From the NCBI RefSeq assembly GCF_021390645.1, contig NZ_JAJEJT010000005.1, positions 372,001-436,000 of the forward strand: 64,000 bases of DNA, given 5' to 3'. Below, piece by piece: positions 8,101-16,531 of the stretch. This DNA is from Paraburkholderia flagellata (GTDB lineage: Bacteria; Pseudomonadota; Gammaproteobacteria; Burkholderiales; Burkholderiaceae). The position numbers and the translations under genes were made by a program. The stretch's first letter is position 1. Each line of letters opens with the position of its first letter. The notes beneath the pieces are model-generated. The model made no database searches and was not told where the DNA came from. It was given only the letters and a program-made list of their open reading frames with translations.

Positions 8101-8964
8101 TCAAGCGACCCCCGCGCCATTTGTCGCCTGGGCCAGCCTGATCTCGCCCAGGTAGACGCTTTCGTCCAATTCGCATTTGCGCGAGGCGTTGCCGAGGGCA
8201 TGACGAATTTCGACCCGGTAGGCGCCGCTTCCCCTGGCCAGGCCGCCAAACCGAAAATCGCCGAAGCCATCGGAGACGGTTTCAGCCATCTTCTCATTGC
8301 CGACGTACAGGGCGACGACTGCATCCGTGACGCACTCGACAACTTCTCCCATCTGCGCGCTGACGCTTCCGCCGATGAAACAGGTTTCCCACCGCTCGAG
8401 GCCGCTGTACCACACGCGAGGCTTCGTGCCCAGGTTGGGCCGCAATACCTTGAGCCCCTCGCGGCTAGCCTTTTCCGCCATCGCTGTGTCATCCAGCTTG
8501 ACCGTCTCGAAGACGTCGGTGGGACACGATTGCTGGCAACGCGGCCGGGGCCAACCCTGATCGAGCAGATGGGCATCGAAGATCCAGGTCTGCGGCAGTT
8601 GAAGCTCTTCATTCCAGATGATCGCCTTGTATGGGCACGACTTCACGATGTCCTTCCGACCCCGCGCCTTGACCGGGTCGATGATGACGATGCCGTCGGC
8701 GCGCTTGCGAATGGCGCTGCCTCCCACACGCATGCACGGCGCGTCGTCACAGTGATTGCACATGACCGGCAGGTACGTGGTTTCCACCATGTGCGAGCCG
8801 CCCTGGACCCGGCGCAGGATGCGGATGGGGCTTTCGGCCTCGACCGCAGCGGGTGCGGCGTAACCGGGAAAGTCGTTGCCCACGTGCTCATCTCGCGCGG
8901 CGATCACGCAGTTGTGGCAGTTCTCGCATTGCCCGACCTTGATAACCAGATTCCACTTGCTCAT
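8101..8964 (-). CDS. Iron-sulfur subunit of a transhydroxylase-like molybdoenzyme (pyrogallol/phloroglucinol transhydroxylase beta type)
   Basis: A 287-residue ferredoxin-like subunit; ATG 8964 follows a strong GAGGAGGAA site, 10 bases after the alpha stop. Order: CENCHNC (Cys13, 16, 19), CNHCDDAPC (69, 72, 77), SCPYKAIIWNEE (110), RCQQSCP (143, 147), then LGTKPRVWYSGL and a C-terminal beta-sandwich ending near EIRLAQ. This layout, including the extra C-terminal domain, matches the beta subunit of Pelobacter transhydroxylase as I remember it. Nine ligand-type cysteines are seen where three [4Fe-4S] clusters need twelve. Position 23 is Ala, and the usual CxxC before AHLLD is TWIFD. The subunit should pass electrons within a cytoplasmic complex with the alpha subunit. 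Confidence 0.85.
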   Translation of the reverse strand: MSKWNLVIKVGQCENCHNCVIAARDEHVGNDFPGYAAPAAVEAESPIRILRRVQGGSHMVETTYLPVMCNHCDDAPCMRVGGSAIRKRADGIVIIDPVKARGRKDIVKSCPYKAIIWNEELQLPQTWIFDAHLLDQGWPRPRCQQSCPTDVFETVKLDDTAMAEKASREGLKVLRPNLGTKPRVWYSGLERWETCFIGGSVSAQMGEVVECVTDAVVALYVGNEKMAETVSDGFGDFRFGGLARGSGAYRVEIRHALGNASRKCELDESVYLGEIRLAQATNGAGVA

Positions 8965-8974
8965 TTCCTCCTCC

Positions 8975-11953
8975 TCACGCTGCGAGACCGAGCATGAACG
9001 CGTCGGCGCCCTTCCACTTTTCAACCTGCACGAGGCATGAATTCGGGCTCATGCTGCTCGTGCCCGCCGTCTGGGGCCGGTCAGGAGTGAGCATGTTCAT
9101 GCAGCCACCGATCTCGACACGCTCGCCGGCGATTTCGATGAACTGGAATTCAGCGCTCGCCTCGTACGACTTGACGACGCCGGCGGCGACCAGAGGCGAC
9201 ACGTCAGCGGCACAAATGACCGCGCCGCGGTCGTTATAGACTTTGACGAGATCGCGATGGGCGATGCCTCGCTCCACTGCGTCCGCGGGACCCAGCCGCA
9301 GCAGCCAGAAGCGATGGCCACCGATCAACGCGCGATGATCCTCCACGCTGTTGACCGACGAATTCTTGCCGTCGCATTGAGTATGGAAGCTGTACCGGCT
9401 GTGAGTCGCAATCAGTTGCAGCGGATAGCGCTGGGCCAGTTCGCTGCGCAGCCCTTCCCAGGACGGGATATACCGGTTCAGCGGCGGCCGCTCGGGGTTG
9501 TCTGCGGTGTGACGCTTCAGCAACTCCGGCACGAACTCGAGCTTGCCGCTGGGCGTCTGCAACCCCATGCCGAACTTTTCGGCGTACTGTGACGGCATCG
9601 GATGCGGTTCCTGAAGATCCTTGCGACGGCCTTCCGCGAACCAACGCATGTCCACCGGGTGCCGCAGTTCAGGCTTTTCGGGCGGCACAACGAAATAGCC
9701 TTTGCGGCAGAAGTTTCGCCACGAAATGTGATCCGGCAGATCCGACGAGTCGAACACTCTCTTGACCCAATCAAGTTCGCCGCATCCTTCGGTGAACACG
9801 CCGCCAAGCCCGAGACGGGTCAGAATGGCAGTGAAGATGTCGTAATCGGAGCGCGACTCGCCCAGCGGCTCGATGCATTTGTGTTGCATCATCACCATTC
9901 GATGATTAACGGTGCTGAAGCCGTGATGGGCATATCCGCCCGAATTCGACCATTCGCCAATATCCCATCGTTCCAGCGACGTGCACGCCGGCAGAATGAT
10001 ATCTGCGAACTGCGCCTCGCCCTCCATCCAGATCGACTGGTTGACCACGAACTCGATGCTCGGGTGGCGGTAGGCGTCGGCCCAGCGTCCGGATTTCGTG
10101 ACGGTGCTGAAAGCAGATCCGCCATAACGATAGATCATGTGAATCGGCGAATAGCCGGGCATCGGGTAGCTGAACGGCGCGAACTGCGCTTCCTGTGACA
10201 TGCCGTCCCAAAGGTATCCCGTTGCGTGGCCATTGATGATGGCGTCGGGTAGCTGCTGCCGCGGGACCATTTGCTTGACGGGATTCATGGTCAGAATGTG
10301 CGGCATTCGCTGGTAGTTGTTCACCGCATTGGCAGTCCATGCGAGGTCGCCGGACATGCCACCGTCTGCGTAGCCCGGGAAATAGAAGTGCAGGTCGTGC
10401 GGAACACCGATCTCCAGACACCCGAAATTGATGCCTGGCTTACCCCACCCCTGCATCGCCATCATCATGATCATGCAGCGCGCCCACTGCGCCCCAGTCG
10501 CGCCGCGTCCTGCGCCACCGAATCCCGCACCGGTCATGCCAACGGCGAGATAGACCTTCTTCTTACCCCACAGGCGCGCGAGCGCACGCACATCCTGGGC
10601 GGGAACGCCCGTCTCTGACTGCTGCCATTCGGGGGTCTTCGGCACACCGTCGGTTTTCCCCAACAAGTAGGCGCGCCACTCATCGAAGCCGGTCGTACGC
10701 GTGGCAACGTAATCCTCGTCGTACAGACCCTCCACGACCCAAACGTGCATGATGGCGGTCGCGAGAGCTGCATCGGTTTGCGGACGCACGGGAATCCAGC
10801 GCCCACCCAGCAACTGCGCAGTCGGATTGCAATGCGGATCGATGTGAACAAATTCGATTCCCAGTTCCTTCGCCCACAAACGCCGCGGCGTGCCCTCAAA
10901 TCCCGCGTAAGCCCCGTTGGTGCTTTCCGGGTCGGAGGACCAGAAGACGATCATCTCCGCCTCCCTCAGGCAATCTTCGATGCCGCCATAGCCTGACGGC
11001 ACGCCCACGCGCATCGAGTTGCCAAAGTGATGCATCGCGCCCCAGTACCATCCCTCCCAGCTATCCGGGTTCGCAGCCACCCGCGTGAAGCCGATCAGGT
11101 TGGCGAATCGCGTTAGCGCACTCAGGTAGTAGCCAACATTGCCCCACTGGTGATGGGACGACATCGGGAATGTAATTGAACCGGGACCGTGAACGCGTTT
11201 TTGCCGGTTAATCTCCTTCGCGACGATGTCCAGTGCCTCATCCCAGCTGATCGGCAAATAAGCCGACTTGCCGCGATTCTGCACATTGCGCTCCCCGTCA
11301 GGATCGAAGTCGACCCGCTTCATCGGACTAAGAATGCGCTTGTCCGAGTAGACAAGCGACTTGATCGCCAACGCGTGCGGCGCAACCAGACCTCGCCGTG
11401 GGGGGCTGAAGCGGCGCCCGCGGGCCTCGATCTCCCAACTGGCGGCATCCTTGCCGTCCAGATCGACAGGCGTCACCCGAACGATGCGACCATCCCTGAC
11501 GTAGACAAACAACGGGCCGCCGTTCGTGCAGGTGGCGTACCGGTGTGTGCCGTCTCGCATTGGCGTACCCATCGGCAGGCCGATGGTTTGCATCATGCTG
11601 AGCGTCTGCATGAACCACACCAGCAGTTCATCCTCGCCCTCGGTCACTACCTTGAAGTTCTTCGCCGCATGAATGATCTCGGCATAGTCCTGGCGCGGAG
11701 AAAGAAACTTGAGTGCCGTGGCGACATCCTTGAACAGCATGCTCACGTCGGCTCGCGCATGATTGCATGCCCGCGACTGGATGTGTCCGTTCCTGATCTC
11801 GATGGCACGACCGAGGCTTCGATCCATCAGCCCGATCCAGGCAACCAGGTCTCGCTCCTTGAGGCGCTCACGATAGTGGGGGAAGCGGCGCGCCGTCAGA
11901 TCGAGTACCTTGGGCAGCGCAAACAGAATCGATTTGAGTACTTGTCGCTTCAT
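8975..11953 (-). CDS. Molybdopterin-dependent large subunit, transhydroxylase-like, with N-terminal SCP2-like domain
   Basis: A 992-residue DMSO-reductase-family protein from ATG 11953 (MKRQVLKSILFALPKVL); a TTG 30 bases upstream is less likely. Residues about 30-115 look like a sterol-carrier-protein-2 domain (AIEIRNGHIQSRA, SMLFKDVATALKFL, AAKNFKVVTEGEDELLVWFM). The molybdopterin fold begins near residue 140 (TCTNGGPLFVYVRDG). His268 (SSHHQW), Asp298-Ser299 (NPDSWEGWYWG) and Tyr529 (FPGYADGG) are spaced like the His144, Asp174, Ser175 (Mo ligand) and Tyr404 I recall for Pelobacter transhydroxylase. No Tat signal or N-terminal Fe-S motif is present, so it should be cytoplasmic. It is an operon partner of the beta subunit. 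A hydroxyl-transfer or reductive step on a polyhydroxylated aromatic ring is inferred, not shown. Confidence 0.85.
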   Translation of the reverse strand: MKRQVLKSILFALPKVLDLTARRFPHYRERLKERDLVAWIGLMDRSLGRAIEIRNGHIQSRACNHARADVSMLFKDVATALKFLSPRQDYAEIIHAAKNFKVVTEGEDELLVWFMQTLSMMQTIGLPMGTPMRDGTHRYATCTNGGPLFVYVRDGRIVRVTPVDLDGKDAASWEIEARGRRFSPPRRGLVAPHALAIKSLVYSDKRILSPMKRVDFDPDGERNVQNRGKSAYLPISWDEALDIVAKEINRQKRVHGPGSITFPMSSHHQWGNVGYYLSALTRFANLIGFTRVAANPDSWEGWYWGAMHHFGNSMRVGVPSGYGGIEDCLREAEMIVFWSSDPESTNGAYAGFEGTPRRLWAKELGIEFVHIDPHCNPTAQLLGGRWIPVRPQTDAALATAIMHVWVVEGLYDEDYVATRTTGFDEWRAYLLGKTDGVPKTPEWQQSETGVPAQDVRALARLWGKKKVYLAVGMTGAGFGGAGRGATGAQWARCMIMMMAMQGWGKPGINFGCLEIGVPHDLHFYFPGYADGGMSGDLAWTANAVNNYQRMPHILTMNPVKQMVPRQQLPDAIINGHATGYLWDGMSQEAQFAPFSYPMPGYSPIHMIYRYGGSAFSTVTKSGRWADAYRHPSIEFVVNQSIWMEGEAQFADIILPACTSLERWDIGEWSNSGGYAHHGFSTVNHRMVMMQHKCIEPLGESRSDYDIFTAILTRLGLGGVFTEGCGELDWVKRVFDSSDLPDHISWRNFCRKGYFVVPPEKPELRHPVDMRWFAEGRRKDLQEPHPMPSQYAEKFGMGLQTPSGKLEFVPELLKRHTADNPERPPLNRYIPSWEGLRSELAQRYPLQLIATHSRYSFHTQCDGKNSSVNSVEDHRALIGGHRFWLLRLGPADAVERGIAHRDLVKVYNDRGAVICAADVSPLVAAGVVKSYEASAEFQFIEIAGERVEIGGCMNMLTPDRPQTAGTSSMSPNSCLVQVEKWKGADAFMLGLAA

Positions 11954-12179
11954 CGTTCCATCCGGAATGAGGCATCGCTGCAAGGAGAAAACCCAAGCGT
12001 ATGCGTGGCCGTTTTTCCCGCGCGGCTGAGCGGCCCAGTAAAACGCGTTGTTACTTCCAGGCGCGCGTCATCTGCCTGTTTCGAAGGGCCGCTTGCGACT
12101 TCTGTGTTGTGCATTGAAATCTCTAATGGGTGAACGTCTGCCGCCATGTCAGGCTCCGCCGGAACGCTGGTCACACGGG

Positions 12180-12920
12180 CTAGAACGTGTAGGCGACGTT
12201 CAGGAAGACATTCACGGGATTAAGCCGGATCGTCGATCGGGAAACGATTTGCGTCCCGTTTGCCGTCGTCCCGTCCAGCGTCAGGTGAGTCTTCACGGGA
12301 ACGTAACCGACGCTGGCTCCGACAGACCAGTGGTTTGAAATCGCGTAGTACGCCCCGATTTCGAATACCGGGTTCCAGGACGAACTGAGAGATGCGTGTG
12401 CAGACCCGCCCGGACCAAGGCTGTCAGTGACAAATTGACTGTTGGTCGTGCGAACCTGGGTGAACCAGGTATAGTTCACACCCAACCCGACGAAGGGACG
12501 AAATTTCGACTGGGCGTTGAACAGGTGGTAGCGAAGGACGAGAGCGGGCGGCATCGGCCGCGTCGAGCCAAGGGTGCCGTACTTCGCGAGCGTGCCATCG
12601 CCAACCAGATTCACTGTCAATGGGAGCCCAATGAGGGTGGCAACGCCGATGTGATCAGTGACGTAATACTCTGTCGTGATTCCCATCGTATCCGTGGACG
12701 TCGCGTGCGCCCCGCTACCGGGTAGCGGGTGGTTCACCGTCATTCCACCCACGCTTTCCACAGTGAGCGGCGTTGCGCTGCTCTGCGGCGCGACATGCAG
12801 CCACCCCGTTGCCACGGTAAAGCTCCCAGCCGTCTGGGCGTTCGCCTTACCGGCAATCGCAGCCGAGCAGATGCAAACCGCCAGACCGCCGGAGCGAATC
12901 ATTCTCGCGCAATTCCTCAC
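12180..12920 (-). CDS. ompW: OmpW family outer-membrane protein
   Basis: A 246-residue protein with GTG start at 12920 after an AGGAGAAGACAC site. The signal peptide runs to about residue 28 (IAGKANA). The mature part has the alternating beta-strand pattern of the eight-stranded OmpW barrel: GITTEYYVTDHIGVATLIGL, PPALVLRYHLF, FVGLGVNYTWF, WSVGASVGYVPVKTHLTL, and the terminal aromatic VNVFLNVAYTF. OmpW barrels pass small hydrophobic compounds across the outer membrane. It lies about 230 bases upstream of the molybdoenzyme operon on the same strand, which fits uptake of an aromatic substrate. Confidence 0.9.
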   Translation of the reverse strand: MRNCARMIRSGGLAVCICSAAIAGKANAQTAGSFTVATGWLHVAPQSSATPLTVESVGGMTVNHPLPGSGAHATSTDTMGITTEYYVTDHIGVATLIGLPLTVNLVGDGTLAKYGTLGSTRPMPPALVLRYHLFNAQSKFRPFVGLGVNYTWFTQVRTTNSQFVTDSLGPGGSAHASLSSSWNPVFEIGAYYAISNHWSVGASVGYVPVKTHLTLDGTTANGTQIVSRSTIRLNPVNVFLNVAYTF

Positions 12921-13205
12921 GTGTCTTCTCCTGTCTCATCGGCCAGATACCCATTCGCCAGCACAGTTGTCACGCGCCGATCAGTGCACGGGACTGCGTC
13001 GTGTCGGCGTTCGTCTGTTTTGATCACATCCGTAATATCTGGCCGCAATGTTATGTAGTTATGCTAAGTTAAATGGTGCCATTCACCGACTTCTCGATGC
13101 TCCCTCCTTCCTTCATGCTTTTTTTCTTCCCCAGAACAAATATGCCCCGACACCGGTGCGCCGTCTTTCGTTCTGCTATCGGGTGCGTCCTGTTTGGCAG
13201 GCGCG

Positions 13206-13514
13206 TCAGTGAATGCGCATCACAGGGCGGTCAGCCTCCGGCGGGAAAACACGCCACGAACCATCAGGGTGCCGGAAGAAAAACAGGCCAACCGCTCCCC
13301 GCGCCAACAGTAGCTCGATGTGAACGTAAACTTGCTGATTCGACTGCGCGCGACCACATCGGGTAATCCGTACCGGTGTCGCGGCAACCGGTCCAAGCCA
13401 TTTTTCAACCAGCGAACGCAAGGTGCTTTCTGATGCAATACCCATCTTCTTCCCCAACCGAAAAACGACTGCTCCAGTTGCTAACCCATACAATTTTTGT
13501 TTCAGGCTCGACAT
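13206..13514 (-). CDS. Hypothetical protein, 102 residues
   Basis: A frame starting MSSLKQKLYGLATGAVVFRL downstream of the acyl-CoA synthetase and upstream of OmpW. It has an amphipathic N-terminus and a C-terminal RGAVGLFFFRHPDGSWRVFP segment. No strong ribosome-binding site precedes it. The residue composition is protein-like and there is little competing coding sequence. I do not recognise a family. Confidence 0.4.
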   Translation of the reverse strand: MSSLKQKLYGLATGAVVFRLGKKMGIASESTLRSLVEKWLGPVAATPVRITRCGRAQSNQQVYVHIELLLARGAVGLFFFRHPDGSWRVFPPEADRPVMRIH

Positions 13515-13568
13515 CGGGGCGTGTATGCGTGAACACGCACTTAGCCTGCCTCTATCCCTGCGGTGCTT

Positions 13569-15542
13569 TTATTCGCCTACTGGATTTTCCGGCACAGTCA
13601 ACGAGAAGCAGAATGGAAAGCGCCCTAGCGTACTGCGCGCCATTGCTTCGGAGTCGGCATCGGGAAGATCGACGTGAACTTCGATCCCTCGTGAGGTATC
13701 CTCAGCAATGTTTACGGTTACGTTGTTAACGCCAGCCTCAGCGAGTGCCCACCGTAGCGCGTCAGCCACTTCCCGCCGCTTAAGCGCGGGCTTGAATATC
13801 TTGCCGACGGCCGTCAGGGGCATCGTATCGACGACCCGTATTCCCTTCGGAAGCGCAGCGCGTTCGCTGATCCTGTCACGCAGGAAGTCGGCCAGGTCCG
13901 CTTCGGTTGCCGTGACGCCTGGCTTTAGCTGCACATAGGCGACAGGCAACTCGCCCGCGTGAACGTCAGGACGCCCGACTGCAGCGGCAATCTGGACTGC
14001 CGGATGACGATGTAGCGCTTCCTCGATTGCCGCAGGGTCGATATTGTGTCCGCCCCGGATGATCAGCTCCTTCTTCCTGCCAGTGAGCCAGAAGTATCCC
14101 TCGGCATCGCAGCGCCCCAGATCTCCAGTATTGAGCCAACGTTCGCCGTCGCCGAGGTCTGTCCAGATTCCGCTGTCCTGCTCTGGTCTGGAATACCCTA
14201 CAAACACATTTGGTCCGGAGATGACCAACTGGCCAACTTCATCCACCGCGCAATCCCGTACATACCGCCCGGCTTCATCGACCACCACGGCCTTCATTGC
14301 CTGACCAGGGAGGCACAGACCAATCGAGCCTGCCCTGCGCTCACCAAACGGCGGATTAACGCTGCTAACGCAGGCGCCTTCGGTGAGACCGTAGCCTTCG
14401 AGGATTCGAATCCCCGTATGACGCTCGAAATTGCGAAGCAGTTCGACTGGCATCGGCGCGGCGCCGCACAGGCCATACTCGAGCGAGCCGATATCGCTCT
14501 CCCCAACTGGAACGTCGAGCAGTGAACCATAGAGCGTCGGAACAGCGCTGAAGAAATTGATGCAGTAATGCTCGACTATTTCCCAGAAACGCTTTACAAC
14601 GCCCTCGCCCCGATAGCCTTGCGGCGTACCGAGGACGACATGGGCACCACGCGAGAACGCCAACAGTCCTGTCACCATCACGGCGTTGACGTGAAAAAGC
14701 GGCAGCCCGCAAAATATCGTCTTTCCCGGACCGATGCTTTCGCCGAGGAATCGTCCCGCGTTCCACGCATTGGCCACCTCGTTGTGATGCCGGCGCATCG
14801 CAATTTTCGGTAGGCCTGTGGTGCCACCCGTGCAGAAGCAGGACGAAACATCATCGATGCTGAGCCGACGTGAGCCGTTGAGCATTACCCCGGACTCACT
14901 CGAGTGGACGGTGGTAAAGTCATGGATTCGAATCTGTGCTGGAACCGCGCTTCGCACACCGCCCTCGCCGTGCAGCCTGGCGCTCTCACCACGCTGCAGC
15001 ATCCGGGCCGCGAATCCCTTTCCCCCCGGAAAGCGGTCGGCCAGGTTGACAAGCACCAGATCCCGTAATGCGGGGACGTCATGCAACACCGATTGCACTT
15101 TTTGCCAGAGCTCAGTCCCAGCCCCAGGAAACGGCGCGAGCGTAACGAGCACGCTGGCGCCCGAAACCTTGAGCAGTTCGCCGATGGCTTCGCTTTCAAG
15201 CAACGGATTAATCGCGCAGACAATCCCGGCCGCTTCACCTCCCCAGATCACGAAGTGCGTTTCCGGCAGATTCGGCAACACGTAGGCGATGACCGTGTCC
15301 CTTTGCGCGCCCAGCCGCAAAAACAGGTTTGCAGCGCGTGTGATATCACCCACCAGTTCGCTGTAGGTCCAGCACTCGGGGCTGGCATAGTCGTCGGCTG
15401 TCAGGAAAAAAGAGAGCGCGGGCGCCGATGGATTAATGGCAGCGCCGCGCCGAATCATTTCGTACGTATTCGACGGAAGATCCACCAGTTGTCCCTTTGC
15501 TTCAACCGCAAGGACATCCTGCGCGTTCGCGACGTCTTTCAT
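13569..15542 (-). CDS. Acyl-CoA synthetase (AMP-forming, class I ANL family)
   Basis: A 657-residue adenylate-forming enzyme. It has the phosphate-binding loop CFCTGGTTGLPKIAMR, the A5 region ILEGYGLTEGACVSS, NTGDLGRCDAEGYFWLTGR, the hinge GRKKELIIRGGHNIDPAAIE, and the C-terminal catalytic lysine in TAVGKIFKPAL. It activates a carboxylic acid to acyl-CoA through an acyl-AMP. Its ATG overlaps the stop of the FAH-family hydrolase by four bases (ATGA), so they are coupled. It is the third gene of the dioxygenase-hydrolase-ligase operon. About 80 residues follow the catalytic-lysine region, a somewhat long tail. The substrate is probably the acid released by ring-cleavage hydrolysis. Confidence 0.9.
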   Translation of the reverse strand: MKDVANAQDVLAVEAKGQLVDLPSNTYEMIRRGAAINPSAPALSFFLTADDYASPECWTYSELVGDITRAANLFLRLGAQRDTVIAYVLPNLPETHFVIWGGEAAGIVCAINPLLESEAIGELLKVSGASVLVTLAPFPGAGTELWQKVQSVLHDVPALRDLVLVNLADRFPGGKGFAARMLQRGESARLHGEGGVRSAVPAQIRIHDFTTVHSSESGVMLNGSRRLSIDDVSSCFCTGGTTGLPKIAMRRHHNEVANAWNAGRFLGESIGPGKTIFCGLPLFHVNAVMVTGLLAFSRGAHVVLGTPQGYRGEGVVKRFWEIVEHYCINFFSAVPTLYGSLLDVPVGESDIGSLEYGLCGAAPMPVELLRNFERHTGIRILEGYGLTEGACVSSVNPPFGERRAGSIGLCLPGQAMKAVVVDEAGRYVRDCAVDEVGQLVISGPNVFVGYSRPEQDSGIWTDLGDGERWLNTGDLGRCDAEGYFWLTGRKKELIIRGGHNIDPAAIEEALHRHPAVQIAAAVGRPDVHAGELPVAYVQLKPGVTATEADLADFLRDRISERAALPKGIRVVDTMPLTAVGKIFKPALKRREVADALRWALAEAGVNNVTVNIAEDTSRGIEVHVDLPDADSEAMARSTLGRFPFCFSLTVPENPVGE

Positions 15543-16495
15543 GCTGCCTCTTCGACGATGACGTTATGTTGCACGCCCAGGTTGATGGTGCAGTCGTGGC
15601 TGACGATTCGTGCCTCGACGACGTCGCCGACCTGGAGGTACTGCGACCGGTCCTCCTGCATCTTCATGAAGAGTCGCCATTTTTCCGCTTCAGGCAACTG
15701 CGCTGCAGCGCGCTGCTTCTCAGGTGACGGAATGCTGAGTGCACAACCGGACGGCGTGCCAGTCGCGAGCAGGTCACCGGTACGCAAGTCCTGTACACCA
15801 GAGAGCTCCGTCAGGGTCTCTGCGGGGTCATAGACAAGTCCAGCAGTCGTGTCATTCTGGCGCACGGTTCCGTTGACTGTCAGCGTCAGCACGAGCGCTT
15901 TCAACTGTGGCATGTCATGCCTTTCCAGCAGGCAAAGGTAGGGGCCGACAGGACCAAAGGTCCGGTAGCTTTTACCCTTGTAGAACTGCATCTGCGGAAT
16001 CTGGATATCGCGCGCGGAATAGTCGTTGACGATCACAGCGCCCGCAACGTACTCATGCAGGTTCTCGTCGGTGATCGTTTCACGGGAGGTGATATCGCGT
16101 TTGAGGACGAGACCCAGCTCGATCTCATAGTCGAGGAAGCGCACCGCCCCCGGTTTCACGACGGCCGAGTTGGCCGAAACGATGCAGCTTGTTGCCTTCG
16201 TGAAGATCATGTTGAACTTCTTCACGTCGGGGTCCATGCCAGACTCGATCATATGCTGGCGATAGTTCGCGCCCTGACAGATGAACTGCTGGTCGGCGGT
16301 CACAGGCGACAGCCACTGTACTTCCGATTCAGGAATCGACGGCCCGTCGAGCAACATGAGCCGCTCGACCGGATTGGCCTCGATAAACGCGCCGGTCGAC
16401 CTGAACTTGCCCGGAATCGGCGTGATAGCGCCATCCGCGACCACGCCCCACTGGGCGCGGCCATCATGAAGGTAATGCAGGACGTGAAGTGCCAT
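15539..16495 (-). CDS. Fumarylacetoacetate hydrolase (FAH) family hydrolase
   Basis: A 318-residue protein beginning MALHVLHYLHDGRAQWGVVA. Metal-binding acidic residues are in FLDYEIELGLVLKR and VNDYSARDIQIPQMQFYKGK. SYRTFGPVGPYL and LATGTPSGCAL are the conserved segments of the FAH C-terminal fold. Members hydrolyse C-C bonds in 2,4-dioxo acids, or hydrate or decarboxylate meta-cleavage products. Placed directly after an extradiol dioxygenase and coupled to an acyl-CoA ligase, it likely acts on the ring-fission product. Without the N-terminal SH3-like domain, it is not a second true fumarylacetoacetase. Confidence 0.88.
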   Translation of the reverse strand: MALHVLHYLHDGRAQWGVVADGAITPIPGKFRSTGAFIEANPVERLMLLDGPSIPESEVQWLSPVTADQQFICQGANYRQHMIESGMDPDVKKFNMIFTKATSCIVSANSAVVKPGAVRFLDYEIELGLVLKRDITSRETITDENLHEYVAGAVIVNDYSARDIQIPQMQFYKGKSYRTFGPVGPYLCLLERHDMPQLKALVLTLTVNGTVRQNDTTAGLVYDPAETLTELSGVQDLRTGDLLATGTPSGCALSIPSPEKQRAAAQLPEAEKWRLFMKMQEDRSQYLQVGDVVEARIVSHDCTINLGVQHNVIVEEAA

Positions 16496-16531
16496 TTCTA
16501 GATGCTCCGGAGTCGTTGGATAGGGAGTGGC

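Noticed and set aside
11189..12133. A 314-codon plus-strand frame
   Set aside because: Antisense to the molybdoenzyme alpha gene, with shadow-type composition.
15539..16495. A second true fumarylacetoacetase
   Set aside because: It lacks the N-terminal SH3-like domain and the family active-site stretch seen in the gene at 1-800; it belongs to the broader FAH superfamily.
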